Positions 1-7,546 of a stretch of 22,174 nt of DNA are shown in pieces. Under the pieces are notes generated by a model. That model had not been told where the DNA came from. It saw nothing but the letters and a program-made list of their open reading frames with translations, and ran no database searches. The position numbers were made by a program, and so were the translations under genes. The DNA comes from Acanthamoeba sp. SK_2022b (lineage: Eukaryota; Discosea; Longamoebia; Acanthamoebidae). Position 1 is the first letter of the stretch; the number at the start of each line of letters is the position of its first letter. Where the stretch lies: the NCBI GenBank assembly GCA_027943245.1, contig JANDJZ010000838.1, forward strand, positions 1-22,174. The letters run 5' to 3'.

Positions 1-141
1 CCAGTCGGCGTACGACAGGTGGTTCGAGGCCAGGATGACGGCGCCCTCGCGCGGGACGTTCTCGGTGCCCTCGGCCCACGGGCGGAAGATCAGCTTGAGC
101 AGCGGACCCAGCGCCAGGAACTTCAGAAACCAGTAGAACAC
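1..141 (-). CDS. plsC: 1-acyl-sn-glycerol-3-phosphate acyltransferase (PlsC family), N-terminal fragment
   Basis: Only the first 47 codons lie in the window; the gene runs off the left edge. The product would acylate lysophosphatidic acid to phosphatidic acid at the inner face of the membrane. The visible N-terminus has a hydrophobic stretch (FLKFLALGPLLKLIF) followed by the family block NHLSYADW near the edge, which contains the catalytic NHxSxxD signature (block I). The start is GTG at 141, preceded by GGGAGG at a spacing of 5 nt. A TANNNT -10 (TACAGT, complement of 165-170) lies about 25 nt upstream. In M. tuberculosis a PlsC-like gene (Rv2182c) occupies the corresponding place in the same gene order. 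Family assignment is firm; exact substrate cannot be judged from the fragment. Confidence 0.85.
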   Translation of the reverse strand, partial: MFYWFLKFLALGPLLKLIFRPWAEGTENVPREGAVILASNHLSYADW

Positions 142-248
142 TCGACCTCCCTGTGGACGGCGCAACTGTACCCCGGCCCGCGTCCGGCGCCCGTCGTCGC
201 GCTGGCGTGGTGCTTTCGCGGCTGCGGACGGCCTGCGAGACTGGTGGG

Positions 249-671
249 GTGAGCGACCGCGACCCCTCCGACGACGAGTTCCGCCGGCTCGTCGAGGGCC
301 TGGACCTGGACTTCTCGGCCATGGACGAGGCGGACGCCCGGCGGGCCCGCGAGCAGGCCGCGGCGCAGGCCGACGACGACCCGTGGGCCGACGACGCCGA
401 CGAGGCCCCGGACGAGGACGAGCAGTTCTACCGCCAGCCCCCGCCGCCGCCGGCCCGGGCGTCCGACCCGCGTCGCCAGCTCGGCTGGGCCGGTGCGCTG
501 GGCGGACCCGCGCTGCTGGTCGTGGCCACGCTGCTCGGCCTGGACCTGCCTCAGGCGGTCGTCCTGGGCGCCGTGCTCATCTTTGTCGCCGGGGCGGTCG
601 TGCTGGTCTCGACGCTCCCCGGATACGGACCCTCGCACCGGGACTTTCCGGACGACGGCGCCGTGCTCTGA
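249..671 (+). CDS. small actinobacterial membrane protein, unknown function
   Basis: 140 aa. The first 75 residues are hydrophilic and very acidic (runs of Asp/Glu around residues 40-60), followed by a short proline run. Two hydrophobic helices follow (about residues 80-97 and 101-120), then a short polar tail. The topology suggests a small two-helix membrane protein with an acidic N-terminal domain. The GTG start at 249 is preceded by a weak GGTGGGG purine stretch. A longer reading from the ATG at 153 is possible, but that ATG lies in the divergent plsC promoter/leader region. It is transcribed away from plsC, and its 3' end overlaps the 3' end of the convergent ROK kinase by 95 bp. I do not recognise a named family; related proteins are common hypotheticals in actinomycetes (inference). 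Confidence 0.75.
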   Translation: MSDRDPSDDEFRRLVEGLDLDFSAMDEADARRAREQAAAQADDDPWADDADEAPDEDEQFYRQPPPPPARASDPRRQLGWAGALGGPALLVVATLLGLDLPQAVVLGAVLIFVAGAVVLVSTLPGYGPSHRDFPDDGAVL

Positions 672-1611
672 CGCGTGACATGTCGGCGGCGCCGATCATG
701 CCCGCCTCCGGCCCCAGGTGGGCCCGCACGATGCGCGCCTCGGCGCGGTAGCCGCGGCCGGTCAGGGACGCCGCGAACGTCTGGCGAGCCGGCTCGATGA
801 GCAGCTCGGCGGCGTCGCTGACGCCGCCGCCGATGACGAAGATGCCCGGGTCGAGGGCGGCGGCGAGGCTGGCGATGCCGCTGCCCAGCCACTCCCCGAC
901 CTCGCGGATCCAGGCGACCGCCTCGTCGTCGCCGGCCTGCGCCAGGCGGGTGACGTGCTGGCCGCCGATCGCGTCGAGCGAGCCGGCGTCGCGCAGGAGC
1001 GCCTTGCCCAGCGTCGTGCCGTCGTCGGCCGCCGCCCTGGCCCGCCGGGCCAGCACGCGTCCGCTGGCGTACTGCTCCCAGCAGCCGGTGTTGCCGCACT
1101 CGCACGGACGTCCGTCCGGCACGACCTGCATGTGGCCGAACTCGCCGGCGATGCCGTAGCGCCCCCGGTAGACCTGGCCGTCGATGACGACCGCCCCGCC
1201 GATGCCCGTGCCCAGCGTGATGAGGACGAGGTCGGACTCGTTCTGCGCGGCGCCGAAGCGCCACTCGGCCCAGCCGGCCGCGTTGGCGTCGTTGTCGACC
1301 AGCACGGGCAGCCCCGTGCGGCGCGACACCGCGTCGCGCAGCGGCTCGTGCCGCCAGGCCAGGTGCGGCGAGAACACGACGGTCGACTGCGTGGCGTCCA
1401 CGAACCCGGCGGCACCGATGCCGATCGAGCGGATGTGGTGGTTGCGGCGCAGCTCCTCGGTGATCTCGCTGATGGCGTCCAGGACGTCCAGCGAGCTCGT
1501 CGTCGGGCTGTCGCGGCGCAGCCGCTCCAGCACCCGGCCGTCCTCGTCGACGACCCCGGCGGCGACCTTGGTGCCGCCGATGTCGATGCCGATGCTGAGC
1601 TTCTCGGCCAC
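577..1611 (-). CDS. ROK family sugar kinase (glucokinase-like), second copy of a tandem pair
   Basis: 344 aa. ROK kinases phosphorylate sugars, often glucose, with ATP in the cytoplasm. In order it shows the phosphate-binding GIDIGGTK near residue 8, NDANAAGWAE, LGTGIGG (phosphate 2), GEFGHMQV and the zinc-binding CxCGxxGCxE as CECGNTGCWE, so all catalytic and metal ligands look intact. There is no N-terminal HTH, so it is a kinase rather than a ROK repressor. The GTG start at 1611 sits 2 nt after the stop of the upstream ROK gene, implying translational coupling; its own ribosome site is weak. The usual ROK end (GAADMSR) is followed by about 30 Arg-rich residues that exist only because the frame stays open antisense to the convergent membrane-protein gene. 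Substrate is inferred. Confidence 0.9.
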   Translation of the reverse strand: MAEKLSIGIDIGGTKVAAGVVDEDGRVLERLRRDSPTTSSLDVLDAISEITEELRRNHHIRSIGIGAAGFVDATQSTVVFSPHLAWRHEPLRDAVSRRTGLPVLVDNDANAAGWAEWRFGAAQNESDLVLITLGTGIGGAVVIDGQVYRGRYGIAGEFGHMQVVPDGRPCECGNTGCWEQYASGRVLARRARAAADDGTTLGKALLRDAGSLDAIGGQHVTRLAQAGDDEAVAWIREVGEWLGSGIASLAAALDPGIFVIGGGVSDAAELLIEPARQTFAASLTGRGYRAEARIVRAHLGPEAGMIGAADMSRVRARRRRPESPGARVRIRGASRPARPPRRQR

Positions 1612-1613
1612 GG

Positions 1614-2555
1614 CTACACCGGCTCGCTGCGGACGAGGTCGGCCGCGCCGACCAGGCCCGCGTCGTTGCCCAGCGTGGCCAGGCGCAGGTCGGCGAGCGG
1701 ACGGTGCCCGTGGGCGGGCAGTGACGCCTCGAACGCCCGGCGGATGGGGTCGAGCAGGTGGTCGCCGGCCGCCGCGACGCCGCCGCCGATCGCGACCACG
1801 GTCGGGTCGAGCACCGTGGCCAGGGACGCGATGCCCTCCCCCAGCCAGCGGCCGAGGTCGGCGAGCAGGTCGTCGCACAGCGGGTCGCCGTCCTGGGCCA
1901 GTTGCGTCACCAGCGGGCCGGTCAGGCGGTCGGGGTCGTCGCCCACGGCCTCGCGCAGCGGGCCGGCCGACGGCTCGTCCAGGCGCAGCCGCGCCTCGCG
2001 GACGAGCGCGCTGCCGCTCGCGTACTGCTCCAGGCAGCCGCGCCGGCCGCAGCCGCACAGCAGGCCGTCGGGGACGACGCGCAGGTGGCCGATCTCGCCG
2101 GCGACGCCGAAGCCGCCGCGGAACAGCTGCCCGCGGTGGACGATGCCGCCGCCCACGCCCGTGCCGACGGTGACCAGCAGCAGGTCGTCGCTGTCGGCGC
2201 CCGCGCCGAAGCGGAACTCGCCCCACGCCGCGGCGCTGGCGTCGTTCTCGACGACGACCGGGACGTCGGTCAGCTCACACACCCGCTCGGCCAACGGCTC
2301 GTCGCGCCAGCGGATGTTGGGCGCGAACAGCACCGTCGACCGGTCGGCACCGATGAACCCGGCCGCTCCGATGCCGATGCCGGCGACCTCGGCGTCGCCG
2401 CGCACCTGCTGGGCGACCTGGGCCACGACCTCGGGGATCTGGGCGGCGTCACCGGGCGTCGCCTCGCGCGCCTCGCGCACGATCCGGCCCTCGTCGTCCA
2501 CGAGACCGCCGGCGATCTTGGTGCCGCCGATGTCGATCCCCACCGCGTACGTCAT
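1614..2555 (-). CDS. glk: ROK family glucokinase, first copy of a tandem pair
   Basis: 313 aa, the usual ROK length. Motifs in order: VGIDIGGTK at the N-terminus, ENDASAAAWGE with the presumed catalytic Asp, VGTGVGGG, GEIGHLRV, and the zinc-binding CGCGRRGCLEQ. It lacks an HTH domain, so an ATP-dependent (possibly polyphosphate-using) glucokinase is likely. The ATG at 2555 has a strong GGAGGA ribosome site about 4 nt upstream and overlaps the stop of the preceding 79-aa gene (ATGA), so the two are coupled. It is followed 2 nt later by a second, clearly diverged ROK gene. The gene symbol follows the usual naming of actinobacterial ROK glucokinases; which of the two copies is the main glucokinase cannot be decided from sequence. 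Confidence 0.9.
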   Translation of the reverse strand: MTYAVGIDIGGTKIAGGLVDDEGRIVREAREATPGDAAQIPEVVAQVAQQVRGDAEVAGIGIGAAGFIGADRSTVLFAPNIRWRDEPLAERVCELTDVPVVVENDASAAAWGEFRFGAGADSDDLLLVTVGTGVGGGIVHRGQLFRGGFGVAGEIGHLRVVPDGLLCGCGRRGCLEQYASGSALVREARLRLDEPSAGPLREAVGDDPDRLTGPLVTQLAQDGDPLCDDLLADLGRWLGEGIASLATVLDPTVVAIGGGVAAAGDHLLDPIRRAFEASLPAHGHRPLADLRLATLGNDAGLVGAADLVRSEPV

Positions 2556-2791
2556 CGCTCCTCCTTCGGGGCGAGCTGGTCGAGCAGCGTGCGCACCGCG
2601 CGCACCGCGTCGGCGGCCGCCTGGGTCGCCTGCTCGAGAACCTCGGGATTGTCCTGCACGTGCTCCACCAGCCGGCACAGCGGGCACCAGCCGTGCGGGC
2701 ACCGGACCGCGTCGTCGCGGTCGCCGCCGAGCGCGTGCAGCAGCTTGGCGGCCTCCTCGGCGAGGGAGCCGACCTCGTCGGGCTCGGTCAC
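2552..2791 (-). CDS. small cysteine-containing protein coupled to ROK kinase
   Basis: 79 aa, no recognised enzyme domain. The middle holds CPHGWCPLC, a C-x4-C-x2-C knuckle with an interleaved His that could bind zinc; the rest is predicted helical and acidic, ending in KEER. The start is GTG at 2791 with GGTGGGGA upstream. Its stop overlaps the ATG of the ROK glucokinase (ATGA), so they are translated together. From memory, small proteins sit next to the glucokinase gene in Streptomyces and have been linked to glucose-kinase activity and carbon control; that this is the equivalent protein is inference from position only. Confidence 0.7.
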   Translation of the reverse strand: MTEPDEVGSLAEEAAKLLHALGGDRDDAVRCPHGWCPLCRLVEHVQDNPEVLEQATQAAADAVRAVRTLLDQLAPKEER

Positions 2792-2828
2792 CGGCGCGTC
2801 CCCACCACGGCCCGGGTCGTCGGCTCGC

Positions 2829-3266
2829 TCACGGGCGGCCCTCGACCCGCGCCTTGAGACCGCGCAGCGCCGTGTCGATGATGACCTTCTCGGCCTTGCG
2901 CTTGAGCATGCCCAGCAGCGGGATCGAGACGTCGACGGCGAGCTGGTAGGTCACCCGGGTCGCGCCGTCGGCGTCCTCGAGGACGTACGAGCCGTCCATC
3001 GAGCGCAGGATGGTCGCGGGCTCGGCCAGCGACCAGGAGACCTCGCGGTCGCCCTGCCAGTCGTAGCGCAGCACGTAGGAGTCGCGGATCGGCGCGGCGT
3101 CGAGCACGAACGACACCGTCTCGGGACGTCCGTCGGTGCCGGTGCTGAGCGGACGGACCTCCTTCATGCCCGTCGCCCAGTCGGGGTAGGCGTCGAAGTC
3201 GGCGATGACGGCCATCACCTGGTGCGCCGGCGCGTCGATGACGATGTCGCTGGTCGTGCGGGCCAT
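2829..3266 (-). CDS. SRPBCC (START-like) family protein
   Basis: 145 aa, full length for a single SRPBCC/polyketide-cyclase-like domain, a helix-grip fold that binds hydrophobic ligands in a central cavity. It begins with the typical SDIVIDAPAHQVMAVIADFDAYPDW segment (strand, helix and the DxxxYPxW turn, about residues 6-30) and ends with the long C-terminal helix (VIIDTALRGLKARVEG). The ATG at 3266 is preceded by GGGAGG at 4 nt; a GTG at 3269 is too close to that site. A -10 box TAGACT (complement of 3294-3299) lies just upstream. It is the first gene of a minus-strand operon with the small Cys protein and two ROK kinases. The M. tuberculosis region has an SRPBCC protein (Rv2185c) next to fadD15 in the same way. 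The ligand is unknown. Confidence 0.85.
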   Translation of the reverse strand: MARTTSDIVIDAPAHQVMAVIADFDAYPDWATGMKEVRPLSTGTDGRPETVSFVLDAAPIRDSYVLRYDWQGDREVSWSLAEPATILRSMDGSYVLEDADGATRVTYQLAVDVSIPLLGMLKRKAEKVIIDTALRGLKARVEGRP

Positions 3267-3293
3267 CACACCTCCCTCTGAGACGGAGCACCG

Positions 3294-3299
3294 AGTCTA
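3294..3299 (-). promoter_or_regulatory. -10 box of the SRPBCC-ROK operon
   Basis: TAGACT on the minus strand fits the actinobacterial TANNNT -10 consensus and would start transcription near 3287, leaving a leader of about 20 nt that contains the GGGAGG ribosome site. No convincing -35 is visible at 17-18 nt. Confidence 0.45.
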
Positions 3300-3363
3300 T
3301 CCGCACGGGCGCGCGCGACCCGGCCGGGCACGACCGCGTGAGCCGGGTCACCGGGTGGCACCG

Positions 3364-3382
3364 GGTTACCGTGTCGTAACCT
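3364..3382 (+). promoter_or_regulatory. fadD promoter -10 within a palindromic operator candidate
   Basis: A perfect inverted repeat GGTTAC-N6-GTAACC occupies 3364-3381. Its right half merges with a TANNNT -10 box, TAACCT at 3377-3382, and the GTG start of the acyl-CoA ligase follows 7 nt later at 3390. This fits a leaderless transcript whose promoter would be blocked by a dimeric repressor, as is common for TetR/GntR regulators of fatty-acid genes. Regulator identity is unknown. Confidence 0.5.
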
Positions 3383-3389
3383 GCCGTCT

Positions 3390-5126
3390 GTGACTGACAC
3401 CGCGCTGCGCTACGACGGCAACCTCGTCGACGACGTCCGTGACCGGCTGGCCCTCGACCCGGACGCGGTGGCGTTCAGCCGGCACACCGGCGCGACCGAC
3501 TGGCAGGACGTCACGATCGGCGAGTTCGACGCCCAGGTGCGCGCGCTGGCCAAGGGCCTGGTCGCGTCCGGCGTGCAGGCCGGCGACCGGGTCGCCCTGC
3601 TCTCGCGCACGCGGTACGAGTGGACGCTCGTCGACTACGCCATCTGGTACGCCGGCGGCGTCACCGTGCCGATCTACGAGACGTCCTCGGTCGACCAGAT
3701 CGCCTGGATCCTCGAGGACTCCGGCGCGGTCGCGACCGTCGTGGAGACCCCCGAGCACGCGCAGCGCGTCGCGCAGGCCGCCGGCACCGCCCCGGGCATG
3801 CGCCAGACCTGGACGATCGACGCCGACGAGCTGGCGACGCTGGCCACCGCCGGCGAGGGCGTCGACGACGCCGTCCTGGACGAGCGCTACGCCGCGATGG
3901 ACGCGTCCACGCTCGCCACGATCGTCTACACGTCCGGCACGACCGGACGCCCGCGCGGCTGCATGCTCACCCACGGCAACTTCCGGGCCGAGCTCGGCGG
4001 CGCGCTGGAGGTGCTGCCCGACCTGTTCGACGCGGACGGCGCGTCCACGCTGCTCTTCCTGCCGCTGGCCCACGTGTTCGCGCGGATCATCCAGGTGGGC
4101 ACGATCCGCGCCGGCGCCCGCCTCGGCCACTCCCCCGACATCAAGGACCTCGTGCCGCGCCTCGGCGAGTTCCAGCCGACGTTCGTGCTCGCCGTCCCGC
4201 GCGTGTTCGAGAAGGTCTTCAACTCCGCCAGCCAGAAGGCGCACGCCGAGGGCAAGGGCAGGATCTTCGACAAGGCCGTCGCCACGGCCATCGAGTACAG
4301 CCGCGCGCTGGACGCCGGCAGGCCGGGCCTCGGCCTGCGGCTGCGCCACGGCCTGTTCGACAAGCTGGTCTACGGCAAGCTGCGCGCCGCGCTCGGCGGC
4401 CAGGCCCAGTACGCCATCTCCGGCGGCGCCGCCCTGGGCGAGCGCCTCGGCCACTTCTTCCGCGGGGTCGGCGTGACGATCCTGGAGGGCTACGGCCTCA
4501 CCGAGACCACGGCCGCGCTCGCCGTGAACCCGCCGCACCGCGAGCGCGTCGGCACGGTCGGCCTGCCGATCTCCGGCGCCGAGGTCCGCATCGCCGCCGA
4601 CGGCGAGCTGCAGTGCCGGGGCCCGCAGGTCTTCCAGGGCTACTGGCGCAACGAGAAGGCCACCGCCGCCGCGCTCGACGCCGACGGCTGGTTCGGCACC
4701 GGCGACCTGGGCGAGATCGACGCGGACGGCTTCATCCGCATCACCGGGCGCAAGAAGGAGATCATCGTGACCGCCGGCGGCAAGAACGTCGCCCCCGCGG
4801 TGCTTGAGGACCGCGTGCGCGCCAACCCGTACGTCAGCCAGTGCCTGGCCGTCGGCGACGGCAAGCCGTTCATCGCCGCGCTGGTCACCATCGACACCGA
4901 GGCCTGGACCGGCCCGCTGGACGACCCGGCGCTGCTGGCCGAGGTGCAGAAGGCGGTCGACGACGCCAACACCCAGGTCTCCAAGGCCGAGTCGATCCGC
5001 AAGTTCGTCATCCTCGAGGAGGACTGGACCGAGGAGAACGGCTACCTGACGCCGTCGTTCAAGGTGAAGCGCAACCGCGTGCTGGCCGACATGGCCGCCG
5101 AGGTGGAGTCGCTCTACACCCGCTGA
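3390..5126 (+). CDS. fadD15: long-chain fatty-acid--CoA ligase (FadD15-like)
   Basis: 578 aa, an AMP-dependent synthetase of the ANL superfamily. It activates a fatty acid to acyl-AMP with ATP and then forms acyl-CoA. Core motifs appear in order: YTSGTTGRPRG (A3, from about residue 180), GYGLTET (A5, 367-373), WFGTGDLG (A7, about 434-441), GRKKEIIVTAGGKN (A8, from 453) and the C-terminal PSFKVKRN carrying the adenylation lysine (about 559). Length and motifs match the FadD15/long-chain type. The GTG at 3390 is chosen because a -10 box lies 7 nt upstream and no ribosome site exists, suggesting leaderless translation. Transcribed divergently from the SRPBCC-ROK operon; the 3' end is closed by a long inverted repeat. 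Confidence 0.93.
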   Translation: MTDTALRYDGNLVDDVRDRLALDPDAVAFSRHTGATDWQDVTIGEFDAQVRALAKGLVASGVQAGDRVALLSRTRYEWTLVDYAIWYAGGVTVPIYETSSVDQIAWILEDSGAVATVVETPEHAQRVAQAAGTAPGMRQTWTIDADELATLATAGEGVDDAVLDERYAAMDASTLATIVYTSGTTGRPRGCMLTHGNFRAELGGALEVLPDLFDADGASTLLFLPLAHVFARIIQVGTIRAGARLGHSPDIKDLVPRLGEFQPTFVLAVPRVFEKVFNSASQKAHAEGKGRIFDKAVATAIEYSRALDAGRPGLGLRLRHGLFDKLVYGKLRAALGGQAQYAISGGAALGERLGHFFRGVGVTILEGYGLTETTAALAVNPPHRERVGTVGLPISGAEVRIAADGELQCRGPQVFQGYWRNEKATAAALDADGWFGTGDLGEIDADGFIRITGRKKEIIVTAGGKNVAPAVLEDRVRANPYVSQCLAVGDGKPFIAALVTIDTEAWTGPLDDPALLAEVQKAVDDANTQVSKAESIRKFVILEEDWTEENGYLTPSFKVKRNRVLADMAAEVESLYTR

Positions 5127-5138
5127 CCCACCCCACGT

Positions 5139-5201
5139 CGCTGAGCGTGACGTTCTTGCGGCCGCCACCGGCGTGTCGCTTCAAGAACGTCACGCTCAGC
5201 G
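5139..5201. repeat. perfect 20-bp inverted repeat between convergent genes
   Basis: 5139-5158 and 5182-5201 are exact reverse complements (20 of 20), separated by 23 nt. The element lies 12 nt after the fadD stop, and its right arm contains the TGA stop of the convergent HExxH gene (5196-5198). It could fold as a bidirectional terminator, although no U-run follows on either strand; a dispersed intergenic palindrome is an alternative. Confidence 0.85.
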
Positions 5202-6425
5202 CGTTCGGGCCGCCTGCTGCAGGAAGGTGCGCCAGTCGCGGGTGAGTCGCTCGGTGCTGGTGCCGAGCTCCTCGCGCAGCGCCCGGTCGACCGGCGTGCC
5301 GCCCAGGCAGGCGCGGTAGAACCGTTCGATCGCCGCGTCGTCGTGCTGCTCGTCCAGGACGCGGAAGACCAGCCAGGCCAGCTCGTACGTGGCGCCGAGA
5401 CCGTGCGCGGCGCCGGAGAAGTCCTCGGCCGCTGGAAGGGCCGCCGGCGGGCCCTCGGCACGGACGCGCTCGAGCGCCTGCCCGGCGCTCACCGCCAGGC
5501 TCGCGGTGTCGCCGGCCAGGGCGACCCAGTCGGCGAACCCCTCGACCACCCACGGCTCGGCCGCCGACGTGGCCGCACCGGTCACCACGTGCACCGCCTC
5601 GTGGGTCACGACGACCTGCGCCGCACGGTCGTCCATGGACGCGAACGCGGCCGGGTTCAGCACGACCGCGGTGGGGCCGCCCGCCTCCTCGGACGCGTCG
5701 AGCGTCGTGGTGACGCCCGCGACCTGGGCGATGGCGTCCGGCTCCTCGCCCACGAGCGCCGCGGCCGTGGCCGCGTCGGGCGGGACCACGACGACGAGCT
5801 GCTGGCGGGCGGTGGCGAGGTCGGCCACGGCACGGGCCGCGCGACGCGACCAGCGCGCGACGTCCAGCCGCGGGGCGCCTCTGTCGACGGTCACCGTGGT
5901 CACCCCGCCGGAGCGGTCCAGGGCCAGGTCGCCGGCCAGCCAGAGCGGCAGCGGGCCCCGGTCCTGCTGGGCGCCCTCGAGCGCGACGTCGTCGCCGACG
6001 GGACGGACGGTCAGCGCGACCTGGGTCGACCACGTCTCGCGCGAGGGCAGCCCGCTGCGCGGACCAGGCGTCCAGGGGACGTCGACGGCGGCCTCCAGCG
6101 TGCCGTCCCGGCCCAGCTCGCCGTCCGCGCCGCGGACGTAGCGGAGCGCGACCTCGCGGACGTCCAGCTCGCGCAGCGCCGCCCAGGTGCGGGTGGCCCA
6201 GGTGCGGGCGGCCTCGGTGTCGCCGGCGGCGCGGACGAAGTCGTCCAGGGACCGCGCCCGTTGCAGCGACTCGACCCGAGCCTGGACCTGAAGGCCGAGG
6301 GAGACGGTGCGCGCGGAGGCCTCCGGCTCGGTGGCCGGGGCGTCGTCCCAGGGCCGCCAGAGCACTGCGGCCGCGGCCACGAGGGCGAGCAGCAGCGCGC
6401 CGACGACCGCCGCGCGCGCTCGCAC
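5196..6425 (-). CDS. membrane-anchored HExxH metalloprotease-like protein
   Basis: 409 aa. An N-terminal hydrophobic segment (about residues 6-22) follows a short Arg-rich start, indicating a signal anchor or uncleaved signal peptide with the rest outside the membrane. A HExxH zinc motif, THEAVHV, is at 275-279, and EGFADW supplies a candidate third ligand Glu at 295, the arrangement of gluzincin/peptidase-MA-like proteins. The middle of the protein (about 40-200) is a beta-rich, NTF2-like or unknown domain. GTG start at 6425 lies 4 nt after the stop of the NlpC/P60 gene, so the two probably form an operon. Proteolytic activity is predicted from the motif only; a structural role is possible. 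Confidence 0.8.
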   Translation of the reverse strand: MRARAAVVGALLLALVAAAAVLWRPWDDAPATEPEASARTVSLGLQVQARVESLQRARSLDDFVRAAGDTEAARTWATRTWAALRELDVREVALRYVRGADGELGRDGTLEAAVDVPWTPGPRSGLPSRETWSTQVALTVRPVGDDVALEGAQQDRGPLPLWLAGDLALDRSGGVTTVTVDRGAPRLDVARWSRRAARAVADLATARQQLVVVVPPDAATAAALVGEEPDAIAQVAGVTTTLDASEEAGGPTAVVLNPAAFASMDDRAAQVVVTHEAVHVVTGAATSAAEPWVVEGFADWVALAGDTASLAVSAGQALERVRAEGPPAALPAAEDFSGAAHGLGATYELAWLVFRVLDEQHDDAAIERFYRACLGGTPVDRALREELGTSTERLTRDWRTFLQQAARTR

Positions 6426-6429
6426 GGGT

Positions 6430-7395
6430 CTAGCCGACCCGGACCGCGATCTGGAAGCTCGAGAGCGAGGTGATCGAGACGTTCAGGCCGGTGCGCGGGG
6501 CGTGGACGACCTTGCCGTCGCCGATGTACATGCCGATGTGCGTGAGGCTGGAGTACGCGACCAGGTCGCCGGGCTGCAGCTCGCTCATCGAGATCTTCTG
6601 GCCGGCGCCGACCTGGGCGCGGGCGGTGCGCGGCAGCGAGACGCCCGCGGACGCCCACGCGCCGCCGGTCAGGCCCGAGCAGTCCCACGAGTCGGGGCCG
6701 TTGCCGCCCCAGGAGTACGGGTCGCCGAGCTGGGCGAGGGCGAACGTGACCGCCTCGCCGGCGCGGCCGGTCACGTCGACCTTGATGCCGGACGGGTCGA
6801 CCTGGTCGTCGGCGGCGGCCATGCGGGCGCGCTCGCGGGCCTCGAGCCGGTCGTGCGCGGCCTTCGCCTTCTCGTACGCCGCCCGGATGGCCTGACGACG
6901 CTCGAGGACGGCTCGCTTGTCGGCGGCCAGCTCCTTCTTGCGCTCGGCGAGCTGGGCCTGGCGGTTGCGCATCTGCGCGGCGGTGCGGCTGAACTGGTCG
7001 AGCTGGTCGGCGCGCGAGGCGTTGAGCGCCTGGACGGCACCGAGGCCGTCGAGGAAGGCGGTCGGGTCCTCGCTGCCGAGCAGGCCGACGGTCGGGCCGA
7101 GCGGGTTCTCGATCTGCTGCTGGACGACCGCGGCGCCCAGGGCGTCGCGCTGCTCGCGGAAGGCGGCCTCCTGGCCGGCGATGTCGCGGCTGAGCGCGTC
7201 GATCTCCTCCTGCGTGCGGTCGATGCGCTCGGTGAGGCCGTTGACCTCCTCGGTGACGGCCTCGACCTTCTCGTACGCCTGCTCGACCGACTCCCGGGTC
7301 GGCTTGGGGTCGGCGGTGGCGGCCGGGGCCACCAGCAGCGAGGCCCCGAGAGCGGCTCCGGCGGTCAGGGACGCGAGACGCACGGCACGGCGCAA
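6430..7395 (-). CDS. secreted NlpC/P60 peptidoglycan endopeptidase
   Basis: 321 aa. A cleavable signal peptide (RRAVRLAS then a hydrophobic core, Ala-rich end near residue 28) exports it. Residues 33-190 form a long coiled coil as in RipA/Rv2190c-type proteins, followed by an NlpC/P60 domain (about 208-321) with catalytic Cys in DCSG (C239), His in THIGMY (H286) and a third His in VVHAP (H298). It should cut peptide stems in peptidoglycan, with the coiled coil restraining activity or binding partners. The TTG start at 7395 is chosen because GGGAGA lies upstream and the signal peptide starts there; a GTG four codons later is the alternative. It has its own near-consensus promoter. M. tuberculosis Rv2190c occupies the same place. 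Confidence 0.92.
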   Translation of the reverse strand: MRRAVRLASLTAGAALGASLLVAPAATADPKPTRESVEQAYEKVEAVTEEVNGLTERIDRTQEEIDALSRDIAGQEAAFREQRDALGAAVVQQQIENPLGPTVGLLGSEDPTAFLDGLGAVQALNASRADQLDQFSRTAAQMRNRQAQLAERKKELAADKRAVLERRQAIRAAYEKAKAAHDRLEARERARMAAADDQVDPSGIKVDVTGRAGEAVTFALAQLGDPYSWGGNGPDSWDCSGLTGGAWASAGVSLPRTARAQVGAGQKISMSELQPGDLVAYSSLTHIGMYIGDGKVVHAPRTGLNVSITSLSSFQIAVRVG

Positions 7396-7546
7396 GAAGA
7401 TCTCTCCCTCAAGAGTTCTGAGTCGTCGCCACCACCGCTGACCCGAGGGCGCGGACCGGGGTCGGGGGGACTCCGGGTGGCGGGCCCGGCCGCCACGAGG
7501 ACGACGCGGGCACGATCATCAACTCTAGGCGGTCGTCAGGGCCCGA
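7396..7546 (-). other. leader region of the NlpC/P60 gene
   Basis: 151 nt without a gene. On the minus strand it contains the promoter -10 and an expected leader of about 120 nt. A perfect 7-bp stem with a 6-nt loop sits at 7477-7496. I looked for the c-di-AMP (ydaO) riboswitch often found before NlpC/P60 genes in actinomycetes and did not see its conserved blocks. Confidence 0.5.

Noticed and set aside
577..2226. A 549-codon minus-strand frame spanning both ROK genes
   Set aside because: Its first 200 residues are the out-of-frame shadow of the first ROK gene; the real protein starts at GTG 1611.
718..2949. A 743-codon plus-strand frame antisense to the ROK operon
   Set aside because: Low-complexity Ala/Arg/Asp-rich antisense shadow typical of high-GC DNA; no family motif, while the minus strand has intact enzymes.
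3366..5168. A 600-codon minus-strand frame antisense to fadD
   Set aside because: Mirror of the ligase gene's codon bias; no recognisable domain.
7396..7546. Possible c-di-AMP (ydaO) riboswitch before NlpC/P60
   Set aside because: The conserved sequence blocks of the class are absent; only a simple hairpin and promoter are visible.
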